Origin: Actinacidiphila cocklensis
Lineage (GTDB): Bacteria > Actinomycetota > Actinomycetes > Streptomycetales > Streptomycetaceae
Assembly: GCF_907177275.1 (NCBI RefSeq)
Contig: NZ_CAJSLV010000046.1
Coordinates: 62,001-126,000, forward strand
Length of the DNA stretch: 64,000 bases
Direction: 5' to 3'
Shown: in pieces, positions 25,564 through 33,908 of the stretch
Layout of the letters: every line of letters starts with the position of its first letter
Numbering within the stretch: position 1 is the first letter of the stretch
Position numbers and translations under genes: made by a program
Notes under the pieces: model-generated
What the model was told of the DNA's origin: nothing
What the model saw: only the letters and a program-made list of their open reading frames with translations
Database searches by the model: none

Positions 25564-25639
25564 GGCAGGCAGGCGGCAGGTGCGGCAGGCGGCCGTCCCC
25601 GGCCCTGCCGCACCTGCGGTGCGGTGCGTGCACTGCGGA

Positions 25640-26209
25640 TCAGAAGGCGATGAGCCGGTCGGTCAGGTCGCGGTAGCGGGTGAGGGCCACCCGCAGCTCC
25701 TCGGTGTCAGCACCGTCCTTGCTGCCCGTGCGGAGCGCCGTCCTGCGGCTCTCGACGAGCTGCTGCATGTGCCTGATCGCCTCGTCCAGCACGTCGTCCG
25801 CCTCCCGCACGGCCCGCCGCGGGTCGTCCACGAAGCCGCCGATCGCGTGCTCCATCCGACGCCCGAGCCGGCCCGCCGCGTCCGCTCCGGGCGCGGCGCC
25901 GGTGGAGGCCGCGGGGGCGGCCGCCGTGTGCGGGACGGCGGTCCTGTCCTGGCCCGCGGGCTCCGCCTGCTCGGTGTGCTTGTCCTGCCGGGCCGTCCTG
26001 TCGAGGCCGCCGGGCCTGTCCTGGCTCGCGGGCCTCGCCCGGTCGGCGGACCTGTCCTGGCTCGCCGGCCTGTCCTGGCCCGCCCGCCTGTCCTGGCCTG
26101 CGGGCCTCGCCTGCTCGGCCGTCCTGTCCTGGCCCGCGCGCTTGTCGTCCCGCTCGACGGGCTTGTCCTGCTCGGAGTTCCGGGTCGGGTCGACCTGTGT
26201 CTCACTCAC
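25640..26209 (-). CDS. Hypothetical protein with Gln-Asp-Arg repeats
   Basis: This encodes 189 residues from GTG 26209. The N-terminal roughly 100 residues are a low-complexity tract of (A/S)GQDR(P/T)A-type units, about ten copies, highly charged and probably disordered. The C-terminal part is helical (AGRLGRRMEHAIGGFVDDPRRAVREADDVLDEAIRHMQQL). FVDDPRRAVREADD resembles FVDDPAAAVGSADE in the preceding gene, so both carry the same small helical module. It overlaps the upstream gene by 4 bp. Function is not recognised. Confidence 0.7.
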   Translation of the reverse strand: MSETQVDPTRNSEQDKPVERDDKRAGQDRTAEQARPAGQDRRAGQDRPASQDRSADRARPASQDRPGGLDRTARQDKHTEQAEPAGQDRTAVPHTAAAPAASTGAAPGADAAGRLGRRMEHAIGGFVDDPRRAVREADDVLDEAIRHMQQLVESRRTALRTGSKDGADTEELRVALTRYRDLTDRLIAF

Positions 26210-26925
26210 CGTTCTGCCTCCGTACGTCCGCGCCCCGTGAGCGCGGCAAGTCGCTTGCCGAGTACCGGCTTGGATTCGCTCGGCCCGGCCGCCTCCTGCG
26301 CCTCCCGCTCGGACGCGGGCTCCGCAGCCTCAGGCTCCTGCGCCTGCTCCTGCTCCTGCTCCTGCTCCGCGGCGGCCTTGTCGCGGGCGCTGCCGCTGAC
26401 GTGCAGCATGTCGTCGAACATCCCCCGCGCGGAGACCAGCGCCTTGCGCAGGTCCTCGGTACCGCGCCGCGCACCGCCGGCGGTGGCGGCGTGCACCTCC
26501 CGGTAGCCGTTGACGTAGTGCGGGTGGTGCACCGACAGCGCGTCCATGTGCTCGGGCGAGTCCGCCGCCGGGTAGCCGCGTTCCGCGGCGAGTCGGGCGA
26601 TCAGCTCGTCAGCGGAACCGACCGCCGCGGCCGGGTCGTCCACGAACTTCGACTGGACCGCGGACCATCGGGCCGCGTACCGCTCCTGCACCTGCTCGGG
26701 CAGCACCCGCTGCTCGATACCGCCGTACCGCTTCACGCGCTCGGTCAGCTCGCGCCGGGTGGCGCGGCTGTCCCCGTCGTGCCGCGCCAGCGTCCGTTCG
26801 TACTCGGGGCCGAAGCGTCGTTTGAGCCCGGGGCTTCCCGCGCCGCGCTGCATCGCCACCACCGCGGCGATCGCGGCCACGATGATGACCGCCGCCACGA
26901 CGGCGACAATCGCTCCTGTGGACAT
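26206..26925 (-). CDS. Membrane-anchored helical protein
   Basis: This encodes 239 residues from ATG 26925, preceded by GGAAGGAGG. An N-terminal transmembrane helix (GAIVAVVAAVIIVAAIAAVVAM) is followed by a helical domain (RRFGPEYERTLARHDGDSRATRREL, WSAVQSKFVDDPAAAVGSADELI) and a Gln-Glu-rich tail (EQEQEQEQAQEPE). It is conserved in Streptomyces as a hypothetical secreted protein. It is translationally coupled to the QDR-repeat protein, which shares its FVDDP module; the two may form one envelope-associated complex (inference). Confidence 0.75.
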   Translation of the reverse strand: MSTGAIVAVVAAVIIVAAIAAVVAMQRGAGSPGLKRRFGPEYERTLARHDGDSRATRRELTERVKRYGGIEQRVLPEQVQERYAARWSAVQSKFVDDPAAAVGSADELIARLAAERGYPAADSPEHMDALSVHHPHYVNGYREVHAATAGGARRGTEDLRKALVSARGMFDDMLHVSGSARDKAAAEQEQEQEQAQEPEAAEPASEREAQEAAGPSESKPVLGKRLAALTGRGRTEAER

Positions 26926-27004
26926 GCCGTGCCTCCTTCCGTCCGGTGTCACCCGTCCAGTCGGTCGGCTTGCCGCGGATGGGCGGCGCAAACCCGTGTG
27001 CCCG

Positions 27005-29053
27005 TTATACGGCCTCCCCGGCGGCGGCCGGCTTCGTACGGGAACGGCGGTCGGGGTGGTCGGTGTCGCCGCCGCACAACTCGCTGCTCAATTTCTTCAC
27101 CAGCGCCGCCAGTTCGGAATGGACGGCCGGGTCCCAGTCGCCGAGCAGGCCGGCCAGGACCGAGCGCCTGGCCTCGGTGAGCCGGTCGGCGACGGCCCGG
27201 CCCGACTCGGTGAGGACCAGCGGGTTGCCCTCGCGTACGGCGAGGCCGCGGGACTCCGCCTCGACGGCCGCCTTCTCGATGACCTCGGCGGGCACGGTGG
27301 TCAGGCGGGCGAGTTCCACCGGGTCGGCGCGGCCGTCGTGGGCCAGCCTGAGCAGCAGCCAGCTGGTGGCGGGGTATATGTCGAGGCCGGCCAGCCGGGT
27401 GATGCGGGTGTAGAGGTCGCGGCGGGCGTCCCGGCTGCCGAGCAGCGACAGGCAGCGGGCGATCTCGTCCAGCGAGGACCGCTCGACGGGGTTGACGCCG
27501 ACCGTCTCGCTGGCGTCCGGAACGGTCACGCTGCCGCGCAGCGGCTGCTCCTTGAGCAGCCAGGCCATCGCGAAGCCGAGCAGCGCGATCGGGACCGCGT
27601 AGAGGAAGACCGTGGTGATGGACTCCGAGTACGCGTGCACCACCGGCGTCTTGATGGCGGTCGGCAGGCCCGCGATGGCCTTGGGGTCGGCCTGCAGCTG
27701 CCCGGGGTCGAAGCCGGGCGGCACCGGGACCCCGCGCAGTGCGGCGGTCAGCTTGTCCCTGAGCTGGTTGGTGAAGACGGTGCCGAAGACCGAGACGCCG
27801 AAGGACGCGCCGATGGACCGGAAGAAGGTCGCCCCTGAGGTGGCGGAGCCCAGGTCCTCGTAGCCGACGGCGTTCTGCACGGCGAGCACCAGCACCTGCA
27901 TCACCATGCCGAGCCCGAAGCCGAAGATGAAGAAGTACAGGCTCATCAGCCAGACCGCGGTGTGCTCGTCGAGCTGGTGCAGCAGCAGCAGGCCGACCGC
28001 GGTCACGGCGGTGCCGAGGATCGGGAAGATCTTGTAGCGGCCGGTGCGGCTGATGATCTGCCCCGAGCCGGTGGAGGCGATCAGCAGGCCGACGACCATC
28101 GGGATCATGTGGACGCCAGAGAGCGTCGGCGAGTAGCCGCGGACGACCTGGAGGAAGGTCGGCAGGTACGTCATGGCGCCGAACATCGCGAAGCCGATGA
28201 TGAAGGAGATCACCGAGCACACCACGAAGGTCCGCCCCCGGAAGAGCCGCGGCGGCAGCACCGGCTCCTGCGCGTGGCGCTCGACCAGGACGAAGACGGC
28301 GACCAGGGCGACGCCGACCACCGCGAGGCTGATGATGGCGGGCGAGCCCCAGTCCAGGGTGGTGCCGCCGAGCGAGGTGACCAGCACCAGGCAGGTGGCG
28401 GCCGCGGCCACCGCGGCCATGCCGACGTAGTCGATGCGGTGCGAGGTACGGCGTACCGGGATGTGCAGGACGGCGGCGATGACGATGAGCGCGACGACGC
28501 CGATCGGCAGGTTGATGTAGAACACCCAGCGCCAGGACAGCTGTTCGGTGAACACCCCGCCGAGCAGCGGCCCGAGCACGCTGGCGGCGCCGAACACCCC
28601 GCCGAACACGCCCTGGTAGCGGCCCCGGTCGCGGGGCGGCACGATGTCGCCGACGATCGCCATGGACAGCGCGATCAACCCGCCGCCGCCCAGGCCCTGG
28701 AGGGCGCGGAAGGCGATCAGCTGGCTCATGCTCTGGGCGACTCCGCACAGCACGGAGCCGATAAGGAAGATCACGATGACGGTCTGGAACAGCCGCTTGC
28801 GGCCGTACATGTCGCCGAGCTTGCCCCACAGCGGGGTGGCGGCGGTCGACGCGAGCAGGTAGGCGGTGACCACCCAGGAGAGGTGGTCGATACCGCCCAG
28901 TTCGCTGACGATGGTGGGCAGCGCGGTCGAGACGATGGTCTGGTCGAGGGCGGCGAGCAGCAGCCCGAGGGCGAGGGCACCGATGGCGATCCGTACCTGG
29001 CGCCGGTCCTGTTCCGCACCGGGCGCCACCGCGGTACTGGTGTCCTGCGCCAT
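27005..29053 (-). CDS. DHA2-family MFS exporter with C-terminal MarR-like domain
   Basis: This encodes 682 residues. Residues 1-520 form a 14-TM DHA2 exporter (LAALDQTIVSTALPTIVSEL, the motif A stretch GKLGDMYGRKRLF, motif C in GPLLGGVFTEQLSWRWVFYINLP). From about residue 545 a soluble winged-helix region follows (PATSWLLLRLAHDGRADPVELARLTTVPAEVIEKAAVEAESRGLAVREGNPLVLTESGRAVADRL) that resembles MarR regulators. ATG 29053 was chosen just before MAQDTSTA. It is likely a multidrug exporter, with the cytoplasmic domain possibly sensing ligand or DNA. Confidence 0.9.
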   Translation of the reverse strand: MAQDTSTAVAPGAEQDRRQVRIAIGALALGLLLAALDQTIVSTALPTIVSELGGIDHLSWVVTAYLLASTAATPLWGKLGDMYGRKRLFQTVIVIFLIGSVLCGVAQSMSQLIAFRALQGLGGGGLIALSMAIVGDIVPPRDRGRYQGVFGGVFGAASVLGPLLGGVFTEQLSWRWVFYINLPIGVVALIVIAAVLHIPVRRTSHRIDYVGMAAVAAAATCLVLVTSLGGTTLDWGSPAIISLAVVGVALVAVFVLVERHAQEPVLPPRLFRGRTFVVCSVISFIIGFAMFGAMTYLPTFLQVVRGYSPTLSGVHMIPMVVGLLIASTGSGQIISRTGRYKIFPILGTAVTAVGLLLLHQLDEHTAVWLMSLYFFIFGFGLGMVMQVLVLAVQNAVGYEDLGSATSGATFFRSIGASFGVSVFGTVFTNQLRDKLTAALRGVPVPPGFDPGQLQADPKAIAGLPTAIKTPVVHAYSESITTVFLYAVPIALLGFAMAWLLKEQPLRGSVTVPDASETVGVNPVERSSLDEIARCLSLLGSRDARRDLYTRITRLAGLDIYPATSWLLLRLAHDGRADPVELARLTTVPAEVIEKAAVEAESRGLAVREGNPLVLTESGRAVADRLTEARRSVLAGLLGDWDPAVHSELAALVKKLSSELCGGDTDHPDRRSRTKPAAAGEAV

Positions 29054-29232
29054 GAAACGGCTCCTCGCGTCGCCCCCCGACGGTCGGACTCTCATATTGG
29101 CACCGTTTGTACGGATACGACCTGTGGGAATGGGCCAGCGGGGAGGGGACCGGGTGTGCGACGGCATGGGGTATCGGCATAATCACTGAGACGTCTTTGC
29201 GAACGCGCGAACGACGGCGGGAGGGGAACCCA

Positions 29233-30282
29233 GTGGCGCCGCACGAGCCGGACCTCACAGCAGGGCCGTACGAGCCTGACGACACCGGTGTGACCGGTGT
29301 GACCAGCGAGTACGCCGAGGCCATCGGGGACGGCGGCGACGTCGACGGCGAGGTCAGGGCCGCCGAGCGCTCCGCCGAGCGGGCCGCCGCCTTCGCGGTG
29401 ACCGAGGGCTTCCACCCGCTGCGGGTACGCCCCTACGTCGCGGGCGACCAGGACGACACCTTCGGCGGCGGCGCGACCACCGCGCGGCCGCTGATCGACA
29501 CGGACGGCGGGGCGGACGGAGGTCCTGCGACGCAGGACCTCGGGCTCTTCCCCGCGGCGCATGCCGCGATGGCGGCGGCGCAGGAGTACCCGGCCGACGA
29601 CGGCTACGCCCAGGAGACGGCTGCCGCCGCCGCGGCGGCGCACGGCCGGCACCGCAGGCGCAGACGCGGCATCGTGGTGGCCGCGGCGGCCGTCGCCGCG
29701 TCCGCGCTGGCCGCGGGCGCGGTGGCCGTCACGGGCTCGGTGATGGGCGAGGAGCAGGGCGGCACCGACCGGGCACTGCCCGAGCCCGCCTCGGCCGCAC
29801 CCGACGTCACCCTTCCCGCGGACGCGGCTCCCGGCGCGGTCACCGAGCCGGTGAAGGTGACCACGGCGCCGCACCACCCGATGCGGGCGACGACGACGCC
29901 CGCGCCGAAGGTGACGCCGTCGACGACGGCGCCGCCCTCCTCGGCGCCCGCGTCCCCGTCCCCGTCCGTGTCGGCCTCCGCCACGACGACGGCGACGGCG
30001 CCGCCGTCGAGCACTCCGCCGCCCGGGGACGCCTCCACGCAGCCGGGCGTCCTGCAGGTCGGGGCGAGCGGCCCCGAGGTCGAGGACCTCCAGCAGAGGC
30101 TGACCGCGGTGTGGGTCTACCACGGCCCCGTGGACGGGCAGTACGACTCGCACGTCGAGCACTCGGTGGCGATGTTCCAGGTCTGGTACGGCGTCCAGGG
30201 CGACCCCTCGGGCGTCTACGGCCCCGCCACCCGCGCGGCCCTGGAAGCCGCCACCCAGACCACCCCCGCCGCCCACCACTGA
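29233..30282 (+). CDS. Membrane-anchored peptidoglycan-binding protein
   Basis: This encodes 349 residues from GTG 29233, preceded by GGGAGGGGAACCCA. A long acidic cytoplasmic region (about 1-135) ends in HRRRRR. One transmembrane helix (GIVVAAAAVAASALAAGAVAV), a Ser/Thr/Pro extracellular linker and a C-terminal PG_binding_1 domain (VLQVGASGPEVEDLQQRLTAVWVYHGPVDGQYDSHVEHSVAMFQVWYGV) follow. The topology is Nin-Cout, tethering the membrane to the wall. It is divergent from the MFS exporter. Confidence 0.88.
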   Translation: MAPHEPDLTAGPYEPDDTGVTGVTSEYAEAIGDGGDVDGEVRAAERSAERAAAFAVTEGFHPLRVRPYVAGDQDDTFGGGATTARPLIDTDGGADGGPATQDLGLFPAAHAAMAAAQEYPADDGYAQETAAAAAAAHGRHRRRRRGIVVAAAAVAASALAAGAVAVTGSVMGEEQGGTDRALPEPASAAPDVTLPADAAPGAVTEPVKVTTAPHHPMRATTTPAPKVTPSTTAPPSSAPASPSPSVSASATTTATAPPSSTPPPGDASTQPGVLQVGASGPEVEDLQQRLTAVWVYHGPVDGQYDSHVEHSVAMFQVWYGVQGDPSGVYGPATRAALEAATQTTPAAHH

Positions 30283-30451
30283 CCTCCGGCCGGCCCCGAG
30301 CCCCTGCCCCCTGCGGCGGCCCCGCGACCTCCTGTCGGTGAGTGGCTGGGCGCGCAGCTCTGGGGGGCGGAACCGCGCGCCCGGCCACGGCGGCGGGAAG
30401 AAGGAAACGCCACAGCAAGTGGCACCCACCCCCACAGGTAACGTCACAGGC

Positions 30452-31012
30452 GTGCCGTACTTCGGACCCGCCCACTTCCAGCTGGCCCTGTTGCGCAGGA
30501 TGGCCGACCACCACCCCGACCTGGTGGACGGCGCCCTCCGCTCGCTGAACGCCTCGCACGCGGACCTGCGCGAAGCCCACCGCGCCTGGCAGGCGCGACT
30601 GCACAGCCGGACCTTCCCGCGCGGTGAGCGCGGGTACCGGCTGCTGCTCGGGCCGCCCGAGCAGGAGGTCGAGCGCCGGGTCGGCGACCTGACGTGCCGC
30701 GCGCTGCTGTGGCCGCTGCCGCTGTGGCCGGACCTGCGCTGGGAGGTGCTGTGCGCCCCTGGCGGCACCGCGGTGTGGAACGAGTGGCTGGTCCGCGCCC
30801 CCGGCACGGAGCCCCCGCGGCTGAGCCGCGTCGAGGACCTGACCCCCTGGTCGTGCGTCGTGGACGACGTGGCCCGCGCGTTCCCGCCCGCGACCCCGCT
30901 GCCCGCGGACGCCCCGAGCCGCGCCCGCCTCGCGGTCACCGCACCCGCCACGGGCGAGCGGATCGTCGCGCATTTCACCTGGGGTCTGCTGCAGTTCACC
31001 GACCCGCCGTGA
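30452..31012 (+). CDS. Conserved hypothetical protein
   Basis: This encodes 186 residues from GTG 30452; the upstream in-frame part (from 30338) is Gly/Arg-rich and looks non-coding. Visible features are HHPDLVDGALRSLNASHADLREAHRAWQARLHSR, a Trp-rich middle (LLWPLPLWPDLRWEVLC) and a C-terminal RIVAHFTWGLLQFTDPP. No family is recognised. The perfect hairpin at 31061 terminates it. Confidence 0.65.
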   Translation: MPYFGPAHFQLALLRRMADHHPDLVDGALRSLNASHADLREAHRAWQARLHSRTFPRGERGYRLLLGPPEQEVERRVGDLTCRALLWPLPLWPDLRWEVLCAPGGTAVWNEWLVRAPGTEPPRLSRVEDLTPWSCVVDDVARAFPPATPLPADAPSRARLAVTAPATGERIVAHFTWGLLQFTDPP

Positions 31013-31060
31013 GGACGGGGTGGCGCGGCCCCCGAATATTTTGTATCTTCGAGGAACAAA

Positions 31061-31100
31061 GTGGTTCCGCCCGCTCACCCTGACCGGCGGGCGGAACCAC
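31061..31100 (+). terminator. Perfect hairpin terminator
   Basis: Perfect 14-bp arms, GTGGTTCCGCCCGC and GCGGGCGGAACCAC, flank a 12-nt loop. It lies 48 nt after the stop of the hypothetical gene and 32 nt before the HAD phosphatase, so it isolates the two. Confidence 0.85.
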
Positions 31101-31132
31101 TGAGTACGCCCCGCGCCGTCCCAGGGAGCCCC

Positions 31133-31783
31133 ATGCCGTCCGTGTTCACCGCCCGCGCCCTGCTGCTCGACATGGACGGGACGCTCGTCGACTCCGACGC
31201 GGTGGTGGAGCGCTGCTGGAGCCGCTGGGCGATCCGGCAGGGCCTGGACCCGGCCGCCGTCCTGAAGGTGGTCCACGGCAGGCAGGGCCACGCCACGATG
31301 GCCGCGCTCCTCCCGCACCGCCCGATGGCGCAGAACTTCGCCGAGAACGCGGTGATGCTCGCCGAGGAGACCGCCGACCTCGACGGCGTCGTCCCGGTCC
31401 CCGGCGCCCCCGCCTTCCTCGCCTCGCTGGCCGGCCGCCCGCACGCCCTGGTGACCTCGGCCGGCGAGAAGCTGGCCCTGGCCAGGATGGGCGCCGCCGG
31501 ACTGCCGCTGCCGCCGGTCATGGTGACCGCCGAGCGGGTGGGCGCCAGCAAGCCGGACCCCGAGGGCTTCCTCAAGGGCGCCGCGGAGCTGGGCTTCGCC
31601 CCCGAGGAGTGCCTGGTCTTCGAGGACGCCGAGGTCGGCATCGCCGCGGCCCGTGCCGCAGGCATGCGGGTCATCGGCGTCGGACCGCGCGCCGCCGCCT
31701 TCGAGCCGTCCGCCCACGCCCCGTCCCTGGAGGACGTCCGCGTGACGGCCGCGGACGGCCTCCTGACGGTCACGGTGGGCTGA
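31133..31783 (+). CDS. HAD-superfamily phosphatase (sugar/glycerol-phosphatase-like)
   Basis: This encodes 216 residues. All HAD motifs are present: motif I LLLDMDGTLVDSD (Asp nucleophile), motif II LVTSAG, motif III Lys in VGASKPDPEGF and motif IV LVFEDAEVGIAAARAAGM. The four-helix cap between motifs I and II is of the beta-phosphoglucomutase/Gpp subclass. The likely substrate is a small sugar or polyol phosphate. An upstream in-frame start at 31061 lies inside the terminator hairpin and was rejected. Confidence 0.9.
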   Translation: MPSVFTARALLLDMDGTLVDSDAVVERCWSRWAIRQGLDPAAVLKVVHGRQGHATMAALLPHRPMAQNFAENAVMLAEETADLDGVVPVPGAPAFLASLAGRPHALVTSAGEKLALARMGAAGLPLPPVMVTAERVGASKPDPEGFLKGAAELGFAPEECLVFEDAEVGIAAARAAGMRVIGVGPRAAAFEPSAHAPSLEDVRVTAADGLLTVTVG

Positions 31784-31814
31784 ACCCCGGCCCACCGTCC
31801 CCGCCCGCGCCCGC

Positions 31815-32396
31815 TCAGCCCACCGCGGCCTCGTACAGGCTGAAACCGGCCAGCAGCACCATCACCCCTGCGGCGATCTTCGTGATCAGCGCCAGCGGCA
31901 CCCGCTTCATCAGCATCTTGCCGCCGAAGATCCCCAGGCCCGCGACCGCCCACAGACCCAGCACCGCACCGATGCCCACGGAGACCGGGTCGTCGTAGCG
32001 GGCGGCGAGGTTGGCGGTCATGATCTGCGTGAGGTCGCCGAACTCGGCGACCAGGATCAGCATGAAGCCGGCGCCCGCGACCTTCCAGAAGCTCTGGTCG
32101 GCGGGCGGCTTGACGGTCTCCTCGCCCTCGTCCTTGTGCAGCAGCAGCATGGCCGCGCCACCGAGGAAGAGCAGCCCCACCACGCCCTGCACCAAGCGGT
32201 GCGGCAGCAGCGTCAGCAGGCTGCCGGCGGCGATGGCGAGCGCGACATGGACCACGAAGGCCGCCGCGACGCCCGCGAAGACGTAGGAGGCGCGGTAACG
32301 GGTACCGAGCATGAGGCTGGCGAGCGCCGTCTTGTCGGGGAGTTCGGCCAGGAAGATCACGCCGAAGACGACGGCGATGACGGTGATGCTGAACAC
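31815..32396 (-). CDS. GDT1/UPF0016-family divalent cation (Mn2+) exporter
   Basis: This encodes 193 residues from GTG 32396, preceded by GAGGAATCCGACCC. Six transmembrane helices carry the duplicated signature E-x-x-D-(K)-(T): ELPDKTALASL in helix 1 and EFGDLTQIMTAN in helix 4, the cation-binding acidic residues of the TMEM165/GDT1/MneA family. The 5' leader carries a yybP-ykoY (manganese-sensing) riboswitch, which supports Mn2+ export as its function. The in-frame extension to 32513 lies in the riboswitch and is not coding. Confidence 0.92.
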   Translation of the reverse strand: MFSITVIAVVFGVIFLAELPDKTALASLMLGTRYRASYVFAGVAAAFVVHVALAIAAGSLLTLLPHRLVQGVVGLLFLGGAAMLLLHKDEGEETVKPPADQSFWKVAGAGFMLILVAEFGDLTQIMTANLAARYDDPVSVGIGAVLGLWAVAGLGIFGGKMLMKRVPLALITKIAAGVMVLLAGFSLYEAAVG

Positions 32397-32480
32397 GGGT
32401 CGGATTCCTCGATCGGTAGGGGACTGCCCTGCCGAGAGAGACCTGCGGAAAAGGGTCGCTTCGGCACGGCAGCGTCGGAA

Positions 32481-32634
32481 CACTGCGGCCGAAGGTCTCG
32501 CTGGCCGCGTCACGTTTCCGTATCGCTGCCTCCGGGCGCCGGCCCCGGTCCCATGCCGCGCCTTTCGGCGCCGCAGGCGAACCCGGGCAGTATGTCGACG
32601 GTCCGGCGAAGAGCTACTCCCCTTCTGCTGCCCA
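32481..32634 (-). ncRNA. yybP-ykoY (Mn2+) riboswitch
   Basis: Read on the minus strand, the leader contains GGGGAGTAG (32622-32614), the conserved L1 motif of this class. GTCGACAT follows (about 32600-32593), resembling the GUCAACAU element. The 3' motif GCGAGACCTTCGGC (32501-32488) resembles the conserved CGAGACCUU of L3. GCAGAAG and CTTCGGC can close the basal stem with one mismatch. A TACACT -10 box (32642-32637) places the transcript start just upstream. An AGACC/GGTCT pairing between the aptamer end and about 32442 could form the expression switch. The gene controlled is the GDT1-family exporter. Confidence 0.85.
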
Positions 32635-32640
32635 CCAGTG

Positions 32641-33065
32641 TACGGGACGCGCCACCTGGGCAGATTTCAGTATCGGCACTTTCACGGCGCCCGCGGGAGC
32701 CGGACCGGTGCCGCCGTCAACTGCCGCGGCGCGGCACATTCCCGGAGGGCGGACCATTCCCGAGGGAAAGTATTCCTGCCGTGACAACGTCGTGATTGTC
32801 TCGTACGTCACGCACCCTGACCGGTGCCGACGGCCCATGCTGGCGTACGCTGTACGGCTGACGGTGGATGAAGATCCGCCGCCGTTGACGCGAGACCGGC
32901 ACTGACAGCTCCGCAAGGCCTTGACCAGCACAGACGAGCACAAAGCACGGATGTGACACGGTACGGATCAAGCACCGCCAGGCATCGGCACGCTCCCAGC
33001 GGCATTGCAGGACCCGACAGGACCCGACAACGACGCGTAGGACTGGCGAAGGACGAGGAGGCGCG
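32641..33065. promoter_or_regulatory. Non-coding divergent region between exporter riboswitch and dedA
   Basis: No coding region is supported in these 425 bp. The left end holds the exporter promoter (TACACT -10 on the minus strand). The right end carries the dedA ribosome-binding site GGACGAGGAGG just before GTG 33066 and presumably the dedA promoter, not located with confidence. Confidence 0.5.
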
Positions 33066-33752
33066 GTGCTGCAAGGCCTGGGCTCTCTTTTCGAGTGGCC
33101 GTGGATCTACCTGCTCGTCGCGCTGTCGGTTCTCCTCGACGTCTTCGTGCCGGTGCTGCCCAGCGGCGTGCTGGTGGTCAGCGCGGCGTCCGCGGGCTCG
33201 TCCGGTACGAGTGACGACATCCTCGACATCGTGGCCCTGCTGGCCTGCGCCGCCGTGGCGTCCTGCCTCGGCGACGCGATCGCCTACCGGCTGGCCTTCC
33301 GCGGCGGGGACTGGTTCCACCGCCGGATGGCGTCCTCGCGGCGCCTGTCGGCCGCCCACGAACGGCTCGGCCAGGTGCTGGCGAGCGGTGGCGGCGCCCT
33401 GGTGGTGCTCGCCCGCTTCGCGCCCGCGGGCCGCAGCGTGGTCAGCCTGGGCGCGGGCACGGCCCGCCGCCGCCCCCGGGAGTTCCTGCCGTGGTCCGCG
33501 CTGGCCGGCGTCTGCTGGGCGACCTACAGCGTGGGCCTGGGCTGGATCGGCGGCGAGTGGCTCGGCGCCAGCTGGCTCGGCACTCTGATGTCCGTCGTCG
33601 CCCTGCTGGGCGCGGGCGCCTTCGCCGCGTACGTCTTCCGCCGCGAGCGCCGTACGGCGATGGCCGCGGCCGCCTACGCGGCGGTGCCGCTGGCGATCCC
33701 GCCGCAGGCCGCCGCGGGTCCCGACCGCAGCTCGGTCGTCGAAGCCCTCTGA
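33066..33752 (+). CDS. DedA-family membrane protein
   Basis: This encodes 228 residues from GTG 33066 with a strong SD. DedA/VTT-type features include an N-terminal re-entrant hydrophobic segment (LDVFVPVLPSGVLVVSAA), the conserved GDAIAYRLAFRGGDW and FARFAPAGRSVVSLGAGT-like segments (here LARFAPAGRSVVSLGAG), and two C-terminal helices. DedA proteins act in phospholipid or undecaprenyl-phosphate translocation. A GC hairpin with a T-run follows the gene. Confidence 0.88.
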   Translation: MLQGLGSLFEWPWIYLLVALSVLLDVFVPVLPSGVLVVSAASAGSSGTSDDILDIVALLACAAVASCLGDAIAYRLAFRGGDWFHRRMASSRRLSAAHERLGQVLASGGGALVVLARFAPAGRSVVSLGAGTARRRPREFLPWSALAGVCWATYSVGLGWIGGEWLGASWLGTLMSVVALLGAGAFAAYVFRRERRTAMAAAAYAAVPLAIPPQAAAGPDRSSVVEAL

Positions 33753-33775
33753 CCGCCCGCCGGCGCCCCAAGTGG

Positions 33776-33794
33776 CCGCCCGCGGGCGGTTTTT
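33776..33794 (+). terminator. Intrinsic terminator of dedA
   Basis: CCGCCC-GC-GGGCGG is followed directly by TTTTT: a compact GC stem with a T-tract 23 nt after the dedA stop. Confidence 0.85.
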
Positions 33795-33820
33795 CGTGGC
33801 ACTCCCCCACCGACGTCAAA

Positions 33821-33896
33821 AGTATTCTCACTCGATACGGCAATAGGCAGCACCCAGCGTGACGGAAAGAATACTCCCGTATCACCCCCATACGGG
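33821..33896. promoter_or_regulatory. Paired repeats in the encapsulin promoter region
   Basis: AGTATTCT (33821-33828) and its inverse AGAATACT (33868-33875) are each followed by GATACGG/CCGTAT-type half-sites. CCCGTAT-ATACGGG (33876-33896) forms a small stem just before the AGGAC ribosome-binding region. This could be an operator or a 5' UTR hairpin; no regulator is assigned. Confidence 0.4.
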
Positions 33897-33908
33897 AAGG
33901 ACATCCAC

